A stretch of 64,000 bases of DNA from Amycolatopsis antarctica (GTDB taxonomy: Bacteria; Actinomycetota; Actinomycetes; Mycobacteriales; Pseudonocardiaceae): the NCBI RefSeq assembly GCF_002262875.1, contig NZ_NKYE01000006.1, positions 186,001 to 250,000 on the forward strand. Reading direction: 5' to 3'. Positions 20,131-29,052 of this stretch are shown here, piece by piece. Both the position numbers and the translations under genes were made by a program. Below the pieces are notes generated by a model. It had not been told where the DNA came from and made no database searches. It saw only the letters and a program-made list of their open reading frames with translations. How positions within the stretch are numbered: the first letter of the stretch is position 1; every line of letters starts with the position of its first letter.

Positions 20131-20175
20131 ATCAGCCTACGGTCTCCGGGTCCCGGACCCGGGTCGTAGGCTGAT
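20131..20175. promoter_or_regulatory. Symmetric divergent promoter of metH and the PAC2 gene
   Basis: A perfect 11-bp inverted repeat ATCAGCCTACG/CGTAGGCTGAT with 23 bp between the arms. Each arm contains TAGGCT pointing outward with 7 nt to a start codon: ATG at 20126 for metH and GTG at 20180 for the PAC2 gene. Both transcripts would start at the start codon. There is no room for a B12 riboswitch. Confidence 0.6.
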
Positions 20176-20179
20176 GCGC

Positions 20180-21091
20180 GTGAGCGAGGCCCCCGAAGAA
20201 GATGACGAGTCCATGCCGCGCGCCGACACCGGGGCGCGGTCCGACGACGGCGATCCGGTCATGGTCGTCGCGTTCGAAGGCTGGAACGACGCAGGTGACG
20301 CGGCCAGCACGGCCCTCGAGCACCTCCAGCTCAACTGGGACAGCACGCCCCTGGCCGAACTCGACTCGGACACCTACTACGACTACCAGGTGAGCCGCCC
20401 GACCGTCCGCATGGTGGACGGGGTGACCCGCAGGGTCGAGTGGCCGACCACCAGGCTGGTGGTGTGCCACCCGCAGGGCTTCGACCGTGACGTTGTGCTG
20501 GTGCAGGGACCGGAGCCGAACATGCGCTGGCGGTCGTTCTGCGACGAGTTGCTGAGCCACATCCAGCAGCTCCGGGTGTCCACGGTGGTCACTCTCGGCG
20601 CACTGCTGGCCGACACTCCGCACACGCGGCCGGTCCCGGTGACCGGCACGGCGTACGACGCCGAGGCCGCGAACCGGTACGGACTGGAGCGCAGCCGGTA
20701 CGAGGGGCCGACCGGCATCGTCGGCATCCTGCAGGACGCCTGTGTGCAGGCCGGCATCCCGGCCGTGTCGATCTGGGCGGCCGTGCCGCACTACGTCTCC
20801 CACGCGCCCTCGCCGAAGGCCACCCTGGCGCTGCTGCAGAAGCTGGAGGACGTGCTGGACGTGGAGATCCCGCTGGGTGCGCTGCCGGAACAGTCCGACG
20901 AGTGGCAGCGCAACGTCAGCGAGATGGCCGACGAGGACGAGGAGATCAGCGACTACGTGCGCTCGCTGGAGGAACGGGGCGACGCCGACGCGGAGATCAG
21001 CGTCGACGAGGCCAGTGGCGACAAGATCGCCGCCGAGTTCGAGCGCTATCTGCGCAGGCGCCGCCCCGGCGGGCAGGACGGCCCCGGCTAG
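20180..21091 (+). CDS. PAC2-family protein (proteasome assembly chaperone-like fold)
   Basis: A 303-residue protein of the PAC2 family, widespread in actinobacteria and related in fold to an archaeal/eukaryotic proteasome assembly chaperone. Conserved parts are VMVVAFEGWNDAGDAASTAL near the N-terminus, TLGALLADTPHTRPVPVTG and GIPAVSIWAAVPHYVSHAPS in the middle, and an acidic C-terminal helix (SDEWQRNVSEMADEDEEISD). Its bacterial role is not established. The GTG at 20180 is chosen because it sits 7 nt from TAGGCT; an ATG two codons upstream (20174) is the alternative. Confidence 0.88.
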   Translation: MSEAPEEDDESMPRADTGARSDDGDPVMVVAFEGWNDAGDAASTALEHLQLNWDSTPLAELDSDTYYDYQVSRPTVRMVDGVTRRVEWPTTRLVVCHPQGFDRDVVLVQGPEPNMRWRSFCDELLSHIQQLRVSTVVTLGALLADTPHTRPVPVTGTAYDAEAANRYGLERSRYEGPTGIVGILQDACVQAGIPAVSIWAAVPHYVSHAPSPKATLALLQKLEDVLDVEIPLGALPEQSDEWQRNVSEMADEDEEISDYVRSLEERGDADAEISVDEASGDKIAAEFERYLRRRRPGGQDGPG

Positions 21092-21102
21092 GCACTCGGT
21101 CA

Positions 21103-21135
21103 GCGGTGGCGGCGGGCCTGGTCCGTCGCCACCGC
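21103..21135. terminator. Hairpin terminator between convergent genes
   Basis: A 9-bp perfect stem GCGGTGGCG/CGCCACCGC (21103-21111 with 21127-21135) between the PAC2 gene stop and the phosphoesterase stop. Confidence 0.65.
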
Positions 21136-21140
21136 GACCG

Positions 21141-21965
21141 TCACAGCAGCTTGCGCAGCGGCACGGCGCCGCGGGCGCGTTTGCGCCACTCCCGCGGGTA
21201 GCCCAGGGAGACCTCCTCGAAGCGGACGCCGTCACGGTAGGTGGTGCGCGGAATGTGCAGATGCCCGTACACAGCGATCTCGGCGCGGTAGCGCAGGTGC
21301 CAGTCCTCGGTTCGCTCGGTACCGCACCACATGGCGAACTCCGGGTACCAGAGCGGTTCGGTCGGGTGCCGGTGCAGCGGCCAGTGCGACATCAGGATGG
21401 TCCCGTGCGTCTCCGGGATCGCGTCGAGTCTCGCCGTACTGGCCGCCAGGCGTTCCCGGCACCAGGCGATCCGGCTGGGGTACGGGTCTGGGTGCAGGAA
21501 GTACTCGTCGGTGCAGACGACGCCCGCCTCCCGTGCCTGCTCCATCGCGACCTCCAGCGTCGCGCCCTCCGCCGAGGGGGTGCGCCAGCTGTAGTCGTAG
21601 AGCAGGAACAGCGGCGCGATCGTCAGCGGCCGGGGCCCGTGCTCCCAGACCGGGAACTCGTCCTCCGGGGTCAGTACGCCGATGTCGCGGCAGCGGCGGA
21701 CCAATTCCTCGTAACGTGCCTGCCCACGCGCCTGCGCGGGATCCTTCGCTGTGGTCCACAGTTCGTGGTTGCCGGGCACCCAGACGACGGTCGCGAACCG
21801 GCTCCGCAGCACCTCCAGGGTCTCGACGGTCGCGGACACGCGCTCGGCCACGTCACCCGCGACCAGCAGCCAGTCCTCCGGGCTCTCGGGTACGACCTCG
21901 TCCACGATCGGGCCGTTACCGTCATGGGTGACGTGCAGATCGCTGGTGGCAAACAGGTTGGGCAC
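21141..21965 (-). CDS. Calcineurin-like metallophosphoesterase
   Basis: A 274-residue phosphoesterase with all metal-binding motifs: SDLHVTHD (DxH), VAGDVAE (GDxxx), VPGNHELW (GNHE), MSHWPLH and YGHLHIP (GHxH). It should hydrolyse a phosphomonoester or phosphodiester; the substrate is unknown. The GTG at 21963-21965 (PNLFATSDLH) places the first motif close to the N-terminus as usual. It is convergent with the PAC2 gene and upstream-adjacent to the MFS gene, with 44 bp between. Confidence 0.88.
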   Translation of the reverse strand: MPNLFATSDLHVTHDGNGPIVDEVVPESPEDWLLVAGDVAERVSATVETLEVLRSRFATVVWVPGNHELWTTAKDPAQARGQARYEELVRRCRDIGVLTPEDEFPVWEHGPRPLTIAPLFLLYDYSWRTPSAEGATLEVAMEQAREAGVVCTDEYFLHPDPYPSRIAWCRERLAASTARLDAIPETHGTILMSHWPLHRHPTEPLWYPEFAMWCGTERTEDWHLRYRAEIAVYGHLHIPRTTYRDGVRFEEVSLGYPREWRKRARGAVPLRKLL

Positions 21966-22009
21966 AGAGTCACCGTAACCACCCGACGGGGCGACTGCCC
22001 GCCCGACCG

Positions 22010-23248
22010 TCAACCCGTTCCGGTGAGCGGAGCGCGCAACCGCACGCTGACCCGCAGCACCAGCCCGAACAGCGCCAGCAGCCCCGCGAGCACGTACAGC
22101 AGGGCCTGCGCGGTGAGCAGTACGGGCAGGCCGGCGCGGTCGGCGAGGGCACCCGCCGCCAGCATCCCGGTCGCCGTGCCCGCCGCGACTCCGGCGAACG
22201 CCGTGCCGAGCACCCGGCCGGTCATCCGCGGCTCGGTGGCGTTCTGCAGCACACCGGTCAGCCCGGCCATGCTCAGCACGGCCGGCGCCCCGACCAGTGC
22301 GAACAGCACCACGTACACGCTGGTCGCGCTGGTGAAAGCGGGTGTGTGCCAGATGAGCAGCGAGACGAGCCCGACGAGCACCGTACCGGTACCGAGCAGG
22401 ACGGGTGGGGCGGTCCGGCGGGCGACCGTGGCGAGCGCGACGCCCGCGGCGATCCCGCCGATCGCCTGCACTCCCCGCAGCAGGCCGACATCGGCCTCGT
22501 CCCCGCCGATGCCGCGCAGCACGAACAGGACGAACAGCACCAGGAACATGCCCTGTGCCACTGACATGACCAGCAGGACAGCGCCGGCCACCCGCAGGGT
22601 GCGGTCGCGGCGGAACTCGGCCAGGCCGTCCAGCCACTGCCGCCAGGCCGATCCGGCGGGCGCCGGTTGCGCCACCACCGGGGCCCGCGCGAAGCGGGGC
22701 GCCAGCAGCGCGACGCTCAGGGCGAGCGCGCCGCCGTACCCGGCGAGTACCGCCGGGAGACCGCCGGCGGCCAGCAGGACGCCGCCGGCCCAGGCACCGG
22801 TCAGTCTGGCGACGCTCGCGCCGACGCCGATCAGCCCGTTGCCGGGGACGACCCGGTCCGGCCCGAGCAAGTCGGGCACGAGTGCGTTACGGGCCGGCTC
22901 GAACACCGCCGCGCTCGCCGCCTGCCCGGCCATCACCGCATAGACGATCGGCAGGTTCCCGGCGGCGGCGAGCAGCGGCAACGCGACCAGCAGTTGCGCC
23001 ACCGCGGTGCCGCAGAGCAGCAGGCGCCGGTCCCAGCGATCGGCGAGCACCCCGGCCAACGGGCTCAGCAGTACGGCCGGCAGCAGTCCCAGCACCATTC
23101 CGGCAGCGGTCAGCGAGGCCGAGCCGGTGGCCTGGAAGACGAGGACCGGCAGCGCGACCTGGAGCATCCATTCGGCGCTCTCGGAGAGGAACGAGGCCAG
23201 GCACAGGCGGGCGAAGGCCGGTTCCCGCAGCAGCCGGACGCCGCTCAC
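22010..23248 (-). CDS. MFS transporter (enterobactin-exporter-like drug efflux type)
   Basis: A 412-residue, 12-helix major facilitator. The loop 2-3 motif appears as LSPLAGVLADRWDRRLLLC and a partial repeat as LAAGALADRAG. The N-terminus LREPAFARLCLASFLSESAE and the ~50-residue central loop are typical of the MFS-3/EntS-like exporters in actinobacteria. It probably exports a small molecule. The GTG at 23246-23248 overlaps the stop of the upstream ArsR-type gene by 4 bp (GTGA), so translation is coupled and the regulator probably controls export. Confidence 0.88.
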   Translation of the reverse strand: MSGVRLLREPAFARLCLASFLSESAEWMLQVALPVLVFQATGSASLTAAGMVLGLLPAVLLSPLAGVLADRWDRRLLLCGTAVAQLLVALPLLAAAGNLPIVYAVMAGQAASAAVFEPARNALVPDLLGPDRVVPGNGLIGVGASVARLTGAWAGGVLLAAGGLPAVLAGYGGALALSVALLAPRFARAPVVAQPAPAGSAWRQWLDGLAEFRRDRTLRVAGAVLLVMSVAQGMFLVLFVLFVLRGIGGDEADVGLLRGVQAIGGIAAGVALATVARRTAPPVLLGTGTVLVGLVSLLIWHTPAFTSATSVYVVLFALVGAPAVLSMAGLTGVLQNATEPRMTGRVLGTAFAGVAAGTATGMLAAGALADRAGLPVLLTAQALLYVLAGLLALFGLVLRVSVRLRAPLTGTG

Positions 23249-23835
23249 CGGGCAGGATTCCCGTCGGCCTCGATCCGTGGGAATCCGCGCACGCTCGCGT
23301 GGACGGGCCTGGCCGCGGCGGGCGCGTCGATGCGGATTCCCACCACGTAGGGCCGGATCAACGTGTCCACCGCCTCGCGCAGTGCCGCCAGTTCGTCCGG
23401 GGTGACGCGCAGTGCGTAGGAGGTGAGTGCCGCCGCGTCCCGCCAGGCCGGGTCGAGGCGATCGGCGGTGTCCAGGAATCGTTGCGTCAGCAAGCGGTCC
23501 TCGGCGAGCTGGGCGCCCGCGACGCCGATCTGGGCGCCGTGCAGGGCACCGTCGCCGCTGCCCAGCGTGCCGAGGTCCAGGCCGACCTGCGCGGCCTGCC
23601 ACGGGCGTTCCCGTCCGTCCCCCGTCTCGCTGCGCTCGACGAGCCCGTACTGCGCGAGCTGCCGCAGATGCCAGCTGCAGTTCGACGGGGAGGAGTCGAC
23701 GGCGGCGGCGCACTCGCTGGCCGTGTGCGCACCAGTGGCCATCAGGTAGCCGAGCAGCGCGAAGCGGGTCGGGTGCGACAGGGCGCGCATCAGTTCGACG
23801 TCACGGACGCGCTTGCGCGGTGGCAGCTTGGCCAT
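23245..23835 (-). CDS. ArsR-type winged-helix transcriptional regulator
   Basis: A 196-residue regulator. Residues 14-75 form the winged helix (LMRALSHPTRFALLGYLMAT then SECAAAVDSSPSNCSWHLRQ and LAQYGLVERSE). The C-terminal ~110 residues form a helical domain with no metal-binding cysteine cluster, so it is not a classical metal sensor. The ATG at 23833-23835 has GAGGAG upstream. It is translationally coupled to the MFS transporter gene. A 9-bp inverted repeat upstream (23852-23885) is a candidate autoregulatory operator and also lies between it and the divergent ABC-F gene. Confidence 0.85.
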   Translation of the reverse strand: MAKLPPRKRVRDVELMRALSHPTRFALLGYLMATGAHTASECAAAVDSSPSNCSWHLRQLAQYGLVERSETGDGRERPWQAAQVGLDLGTLGSGDGALHGAQIGVAGAQLAEDRLLTQRFLDTADRLDPAWRDAAALTSYALRVTPDELAALREAVDTLIRPYVVGIRIDAPAAARPVHASVRGFPRIEADGNPAR

Positions 23836-23851
23836 ATCGCTCCTCGTGAGG

Positions 23852-23885
23852 TCTGAAAGATTCATTTCGGAATACTTCTTTCAGA
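23852..23885. promoter_or_regulatory. Candidate operator of the ArsR-type regulator
   Basis: A perfect inverted repeat TCTGAAAGA/TCTTTCAGA with 16 bp between the arms, 17 bp upstream of the regulator ATG. It is AT-rich in a GC-rich genome, and the size suits a winged-helix dimer or pair of dimers. Confidence 0.5.
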
Positions 23886-23923
23886 TTTGCACGAGCGAGT
23901 TCGCTCGTCAAACGAAAACGCGG

Positions 23924-24080
23924 TTGACAGACGCGACAGCCGTCGCATTAGACTGGCGCCATCATGAGGAACTGAGCACCGATCCACCCGCGTCCGAGGC
24001 CGTTCCGGTCGAGCACACTCCCGGAACACGCTCCCAGAGCGATCATGCCCGGCGGGTTCCTCCCAGCTCCGGGACCGGTG
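23924..24080 (+). promoter_or_regulatory. Promoter and structured leader of the ABC-F gene
   Basis: A consensus -35 TTGACA (23924-23929) and a -10 TAGACT (23949-23954, spacing 19) precede a leader of about 120 nt. Near its 5' end is a 3-codon ORF, ATG AGG AAC TGA (23964-23975). TCCCGGA (24019-24025) can pair with TCCGGGA (24068-24074), which covers the ribosome-binding GGGA. CCGGTC (24005-24010) can pair instead with GACCGG (24073-24078). This fits a ribosome-sensing attenuator, which is known for other ABC-F resistance genes; here it is inference. Confidence 0.45.
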
Positions 24081-25706
24081 ATGCTCATGTCGTCCACGCT
24101 GACCCTCCGCGCCGACGATCTCGCCTTCAGCTACGGCGACCGTGTGGTGTTCGACGGGCTCGACCTCGTCGCGAGTGCCGGTCGCAGGCTCGGCCTCGTC
24201 GGCGAGAACGGCGTCGGAAAGACCACCCTGCTCAGGCTGCTGGCGGGAACCGAGACCCCGGTGGCGGGCACGGTGTCCGGCGGCGGCGACATCGGCCTGC
24301 TGTCGCAGGAGCTGCCGTTCCCGTCGAGCGCCCGCGTCGGCGACGTCGTCGAGGACGCGCTCGCCGAAAGCCGGGCCGCCACCACGAGACTGGACCGGCT
24401 GGCCTGGCGGCTCGCCGCCACGCCGGGCGACGAGTCACTGCTGGCCGACTACGGTCGCGCGCTGGAATGGGCCCAGGCGCACGAGGTCTGGGACGCCGAC
24501 CGGCGGGCCGGCCTCGTCCGCGACGGGCTCGGGCTGGCCGGCATCGACCCGGGCCGCGAGCTCGGCACGCTCTCCGGTGGTCAGCGGTCCCGGCTCGGCC
24601 TGGCCGCGCTGCTCGTCCGGCAGCCGCAGACCCTGCTCCTGGACGAGCCGACCAACCACCTCGACGACGCGGCCATGGAGTTCCTCGAACAGCATCTCGC
24701 GGCGCTGCCGGGAATCGTCGTGCTGTCCTCGCACGACCGGGTGTTCCTGGACGCGGTGTGCACCGACATCGTCGACCTGGACCCGGCGCTCGGCGGCCCG
24801 GTCCGTTACGGCGGCGGCTACACGGACTACCTGGGGCACAAGCGTGCCGAACGCGCTCGCTGGGAGCAGCGGCACGGCGCGGAGCAGGAGGAGCTGGACC
24901 GGCTGCGGGAGTCCGTCGCGGTGACCTCGCGCGACATCAACCACAACCGGGGCCCCCGGGACAACGCGAAGATGGCCTACGACTTCAAGGCGGGCCGGGT
25001 CCAGCGGCAGATCTCCCGGCGGGTGCGCAACGCCCGGCTCCGGCTGGCGGAACTGGAACGGGACCAGGTGCGCAAACCCCGCCCGCCACTGCGCTTCGCC
25101 GCGGCACTGACCGGGGACACCGGCAGCGCCGACCCGGCGATCGCCGTGCGGGACCTGGACGTGCCGGGACGAGTCCACATCGGACGGCTGGAGATCGCGG
25201 CGGGCGCGCGACTACTCCTCACCGGAGGCAACGGGGCCGGGAAGTCCTCACTGCTGCTCGCGCTCGCCGGACGGCTCCCGGGCACCGGGCACACTGTCCA
25301 CATCGGACCGGATGTCCGGGTGGGCATGCTGGAACAGGACGTGGCGTTCGCCGATCCTGCGCTCACCCCGCACGCCGTGTACGCGGCGGCGGCGGGCGAG
25401 GACGCACCCGGGCTGTCCGCACTGGGACTGCTCCCGCGCCGTGACCTCGGCCGCCCGGTCGGCGCGCTGTCGGTGGGCCAGCGGCGCAGGCTGGCGCTGG
25501 CCACCCTGCTCGCGAACCCGCCGCAGGTGCTCCTGCTCGACGAGCCCACCAACCACATCTCGCTGACGCTCGCCGAAGAGCTCACGCAGGCGCTCGACCG
25601 CGCACCGGGAGCCGTGGTGATCGCCACCCACGACCGGTGGCTGCGCCGCCGGTGGACCGGGGAGCACCTGCGGCTGCACGAAGGCAGCCCGGTGACCGCA
25701 CCGTGA
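24081..25706 (+). CDS. ABC-F family ATPase, probable ribosome protection type
   Basis: A 541-residue protein with two ABC domains and no membrane segment. Domain 1: Walker A GENGVGKTTLLRLLAG, signature LSGGQRSRLGLAAL, Walker B LLLDEPTNHLDD. Domain 2: GGNGAGKSSLLLALAG, signature LSVGQRRRLALATL, LLLDEPTNHISL. The linker between them (about residues 255-340, charged, KRAERARWEQRHGAEQEELD and following) is the part that reaches into the ribosome in antibiotic-protecting ABC-F proteins. The divergent ArsR-type regulator and exporter suggest a drug-response locus. The ATG at 24081 has GGGA 6 nt upstream; an ATG at 24087 is the alternative. Confidence 0.88.
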   Translation: MLMSSTLTLRADDLAFSYGDRVVFDGLDLVASAGRRLGLVGENGVGKTTLLRLLAGTETPVAGTVSGGGDIGLLSQELPFPSSARVGDVVEDALAESRAATTRLDRLAWRLAATPGDESLLADYGRALEWAQAHEVWDADRRAGLVRDGLGLAGIDPGRELGTLSGGQRSRLGLAALLVRQPQTLLLDEPTNHLDDAAMEFLEQHLAALPGIVVLSSHDRVFLDAVCTDIVDLDPALGGPVRYGGGYTDYLGHKRAERARWEQRHGAEQEELDRLRESVAVTSRDINHNRGPRDNAKMAYDFKAGRVQRQISRRVRNARLRLAELERDQVRKPRPPLRFAAALTGDTGSADPAIAVRDLDVPGRVHIGRLEIAAGARLLLTGGNGAGKSSLLLALAGRLPGTGHTVHIGPDVRVGMLEQDVAFADPALTPHAVYAAAAGEDAPGLSALGLLPRRDLGRPVGALSVGQRRRLALATLLANPPQVLLLDEPTNHISLTLAEELTQALDRAPGAVVIATHDRWLRRRWTGEHLRLHEGSPVTAP

Positions 25707-25742
25707 TCACCGAGCAGGCCCGCGGGTGCGGCGCTCGATTCG

Positions 25743-26981
25743 CTACAGCCCCACACCGAGCAGCGAGTCGACCGCCGCGCGGACCAGCGCCGGCGCGGTC
25801 TCGTCCCGGCCGCCCCGCTCCAGTGCGGCGCCGGCCCAGGCGTCCACCGCGGCGAGCGCGTTCGGTGTGTCCAGATCGTCGGCGAGGTGGTCGCGCAGGC
25901 GGGCGACCGTCTCCTCGGCGGGCGGGCCCGCCGGTAGCGCGACGGCCTCGCGCCAGCGGGCGAGCCTGGCCCCGGCCTCGTCGAGCAGTGTGTCCGTCCA
26001 CGCGCGGTCACCGCGGTAGTGGCCGGCGAACAGCGCGAGCCGCACCCCCGCCGAGTCCACGCCGTCGGCCCGCAGCCGCGAGACGAACACCAGGTTGCCC
26101 TTGGACTTCGACATCTTCTCGCCGTCCAGGCCGATCATCCCGGCATGCACGTAGTGGCGGGCGAACCTCTCCGCACCCGCCAGCGCCTCCGCGTGCGCCG
26201 CGCTGTACTCGTGGTGCGGGAAGATGAGGTCGGAACCGCCGCCCTGGACGTCGAAACCGATGCTGAGGCGGTTCACCGCGATGGCACTGCACTCGATGTG
26301 CCAGCCAGGCCTGCCGCGTCCCAGCTCGGAGTCCCAGGCCGGTTCGCCCGGACGCTCGGCCCGCCACAGCAGCGCGTCCAGCGGATCGCGCTTGCCCGGC
26401 CGCTCGGGGTCGCCGCCGCGCTCGGCGAAGAACCGCGCCATCGTCGCGGCGTCGTAGTTCGACTCGTAGCCGAAGCGCCCGGTCGCGTCCCGGTCGAAGT
26501 ACACGTCCGGGTACACGGCATCGTCCACCCGGTAGGCGGCGCCCCCGGCGAGCAGCTTGGCGATCACCTCGACGATCTCCGGAACACTCTCCACCGCCCC
26601 GACGAACTCCCGCGGCGGCAGCACCCGCAGCGCCTCCATGTCCTCGCGGAACAGCGCCGTCTCCCGCAGGCCCAGCACCACCCAGTCGTCCTGGTCGCGC
26701 TGGGCCCGCTCCAGCAGGGGCTCGTCGATGTCGGTCACGTTCTGCACGTAGTGCACCTCGTGGCCCGCGTCCAGCCACAGCCGGTGCACCAGGTCGAATG
26801 CCAGATAGGTGGCGGCGTGCCCGAGGTGGGTGGCGTCGTACGGGGTGATCCCGCAGACGTACATACGCGCCACACGGCCCGGCGAGGTCGGCCGGATCCG
26901 GCCGGTCGAGGTGTCGTGCAGGCGCAGGGGGCGTGGCGTGCCGGGCACGCGCGGGACGGCGACCGTGGACCAAGTCTGCAT
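25743..26981 (-). CDS. mshC: Cysteine:GlcN-Ins ligase (mycothiol synthesis)
   Basis: A 412-residue ligase that joins cysteine to glucosaminyl-inositol with ATP, the third enzyme step toward mycothiol. It is a cysteinyl-tRNA synthetase paralogue lacking the tRNA-binding tail. The signature [20 protein letters not shown] includes the zinc-binding Cys and the HIGH-like HLGH; zinc ligands continue in HIECSAIA and [16 protein letters not shown] is the KMSKS loop. The length separates it from CysS (about 460). The ATG at 26981 lies 6 nt after TAGGCT, indicating a leaderless transcript. The gene implies mycothiol as the main thiol of this organism. Confidence 0.96.
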   Translation of the reverse strand: MQTWSTVAVPRVPGTPRPLRLHDTSTGRIRPTSPGRVARMYVCGITPYDATHLGHAATYLAFDLVHRLWLDAGHEVHYVQNVTDIDEPLLERAQRDQDDWVVLGLRETALFREDMEALRVLPPREFVGAVESVPEIVEVIAKLLAGGAAYRVDDAVYPDVYFDRDATGRFGYESNYDAATMARFFAERGGDPERPGKRDPLDALLWRAERPGEPAWDSELGRGRPGWHIECSAIAVNRLSIGFDVQGGGSDLIFPHHEYSAAHAEALAGAERFARHYVHAGMIGLDGEKMSKSKGNLVFVSRLRADGVDSAGVRLALFAGHYRGDRAWTDTLLDEAGARLARWREAVALPAGPPAEETVARLRDHLADDLDTPNALAAVDAWAGAALERGGRDETAPALVRAAVDSLLGVGL

Positions 26982-26987
26982 CCCCCC

Positions 26988-26993
26988 AGCCTA
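26988..26993 (-). promoter_or_regulatory. -10 box for leaderless mshC
   Basis: TAGGCT on the minus strand with six nucleotides to the mshC ATG. Confidence 0.55.
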
Positions 26994-27048
26994 TTGGTGC
27001 CCGCCCACGGATTCCCGCCCTCCGGGATGTGATCCGGAACGGGCCAGG

Positions 27049-29007
27049 TCAGGATCGGCGGGTACGCAGGTAGTCGGAGACGACGGCCGCGCCGAGGCCG
27101 TCGGTGTCCGGGGCGAGCACCCGCCCGCCCGCGCGGCGCGCCAGCAGGTCCACGAACGCGGTGAGCCGCGGCTCGTCACCGAGCCGGAAGACGGTCAGCG
27201 CGGCACCCATCCGAGCCATCGCGTCGACCTCGGCCAGCGTCTTGCCGAGGGTGCGCGGGCTCGGCGGGTAGTCGAACTCCGCGTGGCCGTCCGGTTCCAG
27301 GTGCGCGGTGGGCTCGCCGTCGGTGACCATCAGGACGACCGGCTGGGCCCCGGGATGCCTGCGCAGGTGCCGTCCGGCCAGCAACAGCGCGTGGTGGGCG
27401 TTGGTGCCCTGCTCCCAGGTGCCGTCGAGGCCGATCAGCTCACCGATCTCGACGGTCGCCGCGTGCCTGCCGAACGTGATGAGCTGCAGCGCGTCGTTGC
27501 GGTACCGGGTGGAGATGAGCTGGTGCAGAGCCAGTGCGGTGCGCTTCATCGGCAGCCAGCGGCCCTCGGCCACCATGGACCAGGAGGTGTCGACGCACAG
27601 CGCCACCGCGGCCCGGGATCGGTGCTCGGTCTCGGCGATCTCCACGTCGGCGACGTCGAGTCGTACCGCGCCGCCGCCGTGCGAGGCGGTGCGCAGCACA
27701 GCGTTGCGCACGGTCCGGGACACCGCCCAGGGCTGGGTGTCACCGAACTCCCACGGCCTGCTGGACCCGCTCGGCTCCCCCGCCGTCCCGGCCGCCGTGG
27801 TGTCCCGCTCGCCGGTCCGCCCGCGCAGCGAGTGCACGGCGTCGGCGAGCGCCGCCTCGCCCAGCCTGCGCACGGCCTTGGGCGAGAGCCGCAGCGATCC
27901 GTCCGGGGCACGTTCGAACAGGCCCTGCGCGCGCAGTTCGCGCTCCAGTTCGGCGAGCCTGCGCGCGTCGACCCCGGCGTCGGCGCCCAGTTCCCGTTCC
28001 AGTGCTTCGAGGTCGATGTCCTCCAGCCGCGCCCCCGGGTACGACTGGCCGAGCTGTTCGGCGACCGCGTCCAGCTCTGCCAGCCGGGTCATCGCCGCGG
28101 CGCCCTCGCCGAGCCCGAGCGGGTCCTGGCCGCGGAACCGGCCCGCCGACGTCCAGTCCTCCCCCGGCCGCATCGACCGGAGCCGCGAGTCCAGAGTGGA
28201 CAACTGGTCGGCCAGCCGGGGGTCGCCGAACGCCTGCTGGGACAGCTCGGCGAGTTCGCCGCGCTGCTCCGGCGTCATCGAGTTCAGCATCCGCTGGGCG
28301 GCGGCGGAGCGGGCGGCCAGAGCGTCGACGAGTTCCTCGACGCTGGACGGGTTCTCCGGGAAGAAGTCGCCGTGCCTGCGCATGAACTCGGCGAAGCGCT
28401 CGTCGACGTCGCCGAACCCCTGGGCATGGGCGGCCAGCAGCGCGTTGAGGTCGGTGAGCATCTGGTTGACGCGCTCGACATCCTGCGGCGTGGTGTCGCG
28501 CAGGGCGTCCTTCATACCCTCGAATCGCGACTCGAGAAGTTCCCGCCCGAGCAGGTCTCGGATGCGCTCGTAGTTCCTCCCTGCCTCCTCGGACACCCAC
28601 TCGTAGCCCGCCAGTTCACGCACCGCCGCGGCGGTGCCCGGGGGCAGCGCATCGAGCTGCGCCTCGCGAAAACGGGCGTCGTCGTCCGGGTCCGGGAAGA
28701 GGGCCCGGCGTTCCTCCGCCAGCGCCTCGTCGAGCAGCCCCCTGACCTCGTTCAGGGTGCCGTCGAGGTTGTGCCTGCGCTGGAGTGCCGCGCGTTCCTG
28801 CCAGACCCGGCGGGTCAGCTCGTCGAGCCCGGCGGTGCCCCGGGTGCCGCGGCGCAGGATCTCCTCCAAAGCCGAGCGCGGCGAGGCACCGTCCAGCACC
28901 TCGCGGCCGATCTCGTCCATGGCCTCACGCAGATCGGCCGGTGGCGCGAGCGGGTCGGGCCCGTCGTGCCACGGCCCGTAGGAGTATCCCTCGGGAATCC
29001 CGGTCAC
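27049..29007 (-). CDS. VWA-domain protein paired with a MoxR-type ATPase
   Basis: A 652-residue protein whose C-terminal ~200 residues form a von Willebrand A domain with an intact MIDAS motif VALCVDTSWSM (DxSxS) and the later VLMVTDGEPTAH. The N-terminal ~440 residues are helical and charged, with no transmembrane segment. It resembles the chelatase-type VWA partner of MoxR ATPases, like the Rv0959/Rv0958 pair of mycobacteria as I recall it. The pair may act as a chaperone for metal insertion or complex assembly; the client is unknown. It starts 45 bp after the ATPase gene. A GTCCAGAGTGGAC palindrome lies at 28189. Confidence 0.85.
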   Translation of the reverse strand: MTGIPEGYSYGPWHDGPDPLAPPADLREAMDEIGREVLDGASPRSALEEILRRGTRGTAGLDELTRRVWQERAALQRRHNLDGTLNEVRGLLDEALAEERRALFPDPDDDARFREAQLDALPPGTAAAVRELAGYEWVSEEAGRNYERIRDLLGRELLESRFEGMKDALRDTTPQDVERVNQMLTDLNALLAAHAQGFGDVDERFAEFMRRHGDFFPENPSSVEELVDALAARSAAAQRMLNSMTPEQRGELAELSQQAFGDPRLADQLSTLDSRLRSMRPGEDWTSAGRFRGQDPLGLGEGAAAMTRLAELDAVAEQLGQSYPGARLEDIDLEALERELGADAGVDARRLAELERELRAQGLFERAPDGSLRLSPKAVRRLGEAALADAVHSLRGRTGERDTTAAGTAGEPSGSSRPWEFGDTQPWAVSRTVRNAVLRTASHGGGAVRLDVADVEIAETEHRSRAAVALCVDTSWSMVAEGRWLPMKRTALALHQLISTRYRNDALQLITFGRHAATVEIGELIGLDGTWEQGTNAHHALLLAGRHLRRHPGAQPVVLMVTDGEPTAHLEPDGHAEFDYPPSPRTLGKTLAEVDAMARMGAALTVFRLGDEPRLTAFVDLLARRAGGRVLAPDTDGLGAAVVSDYLRTRRS

Positions 29008-29052
29008 ACCGCTCTCCTCGCCGCCGTTGGTCTCGTGGCCGTGCCCGTCCGG

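Noticed and set aside
20133..20173. A cobalamin riboswitch in front of metH
   Set aside because: The gap is about 40 bp and the mRNA is probably leaderless; there is no room for the element.
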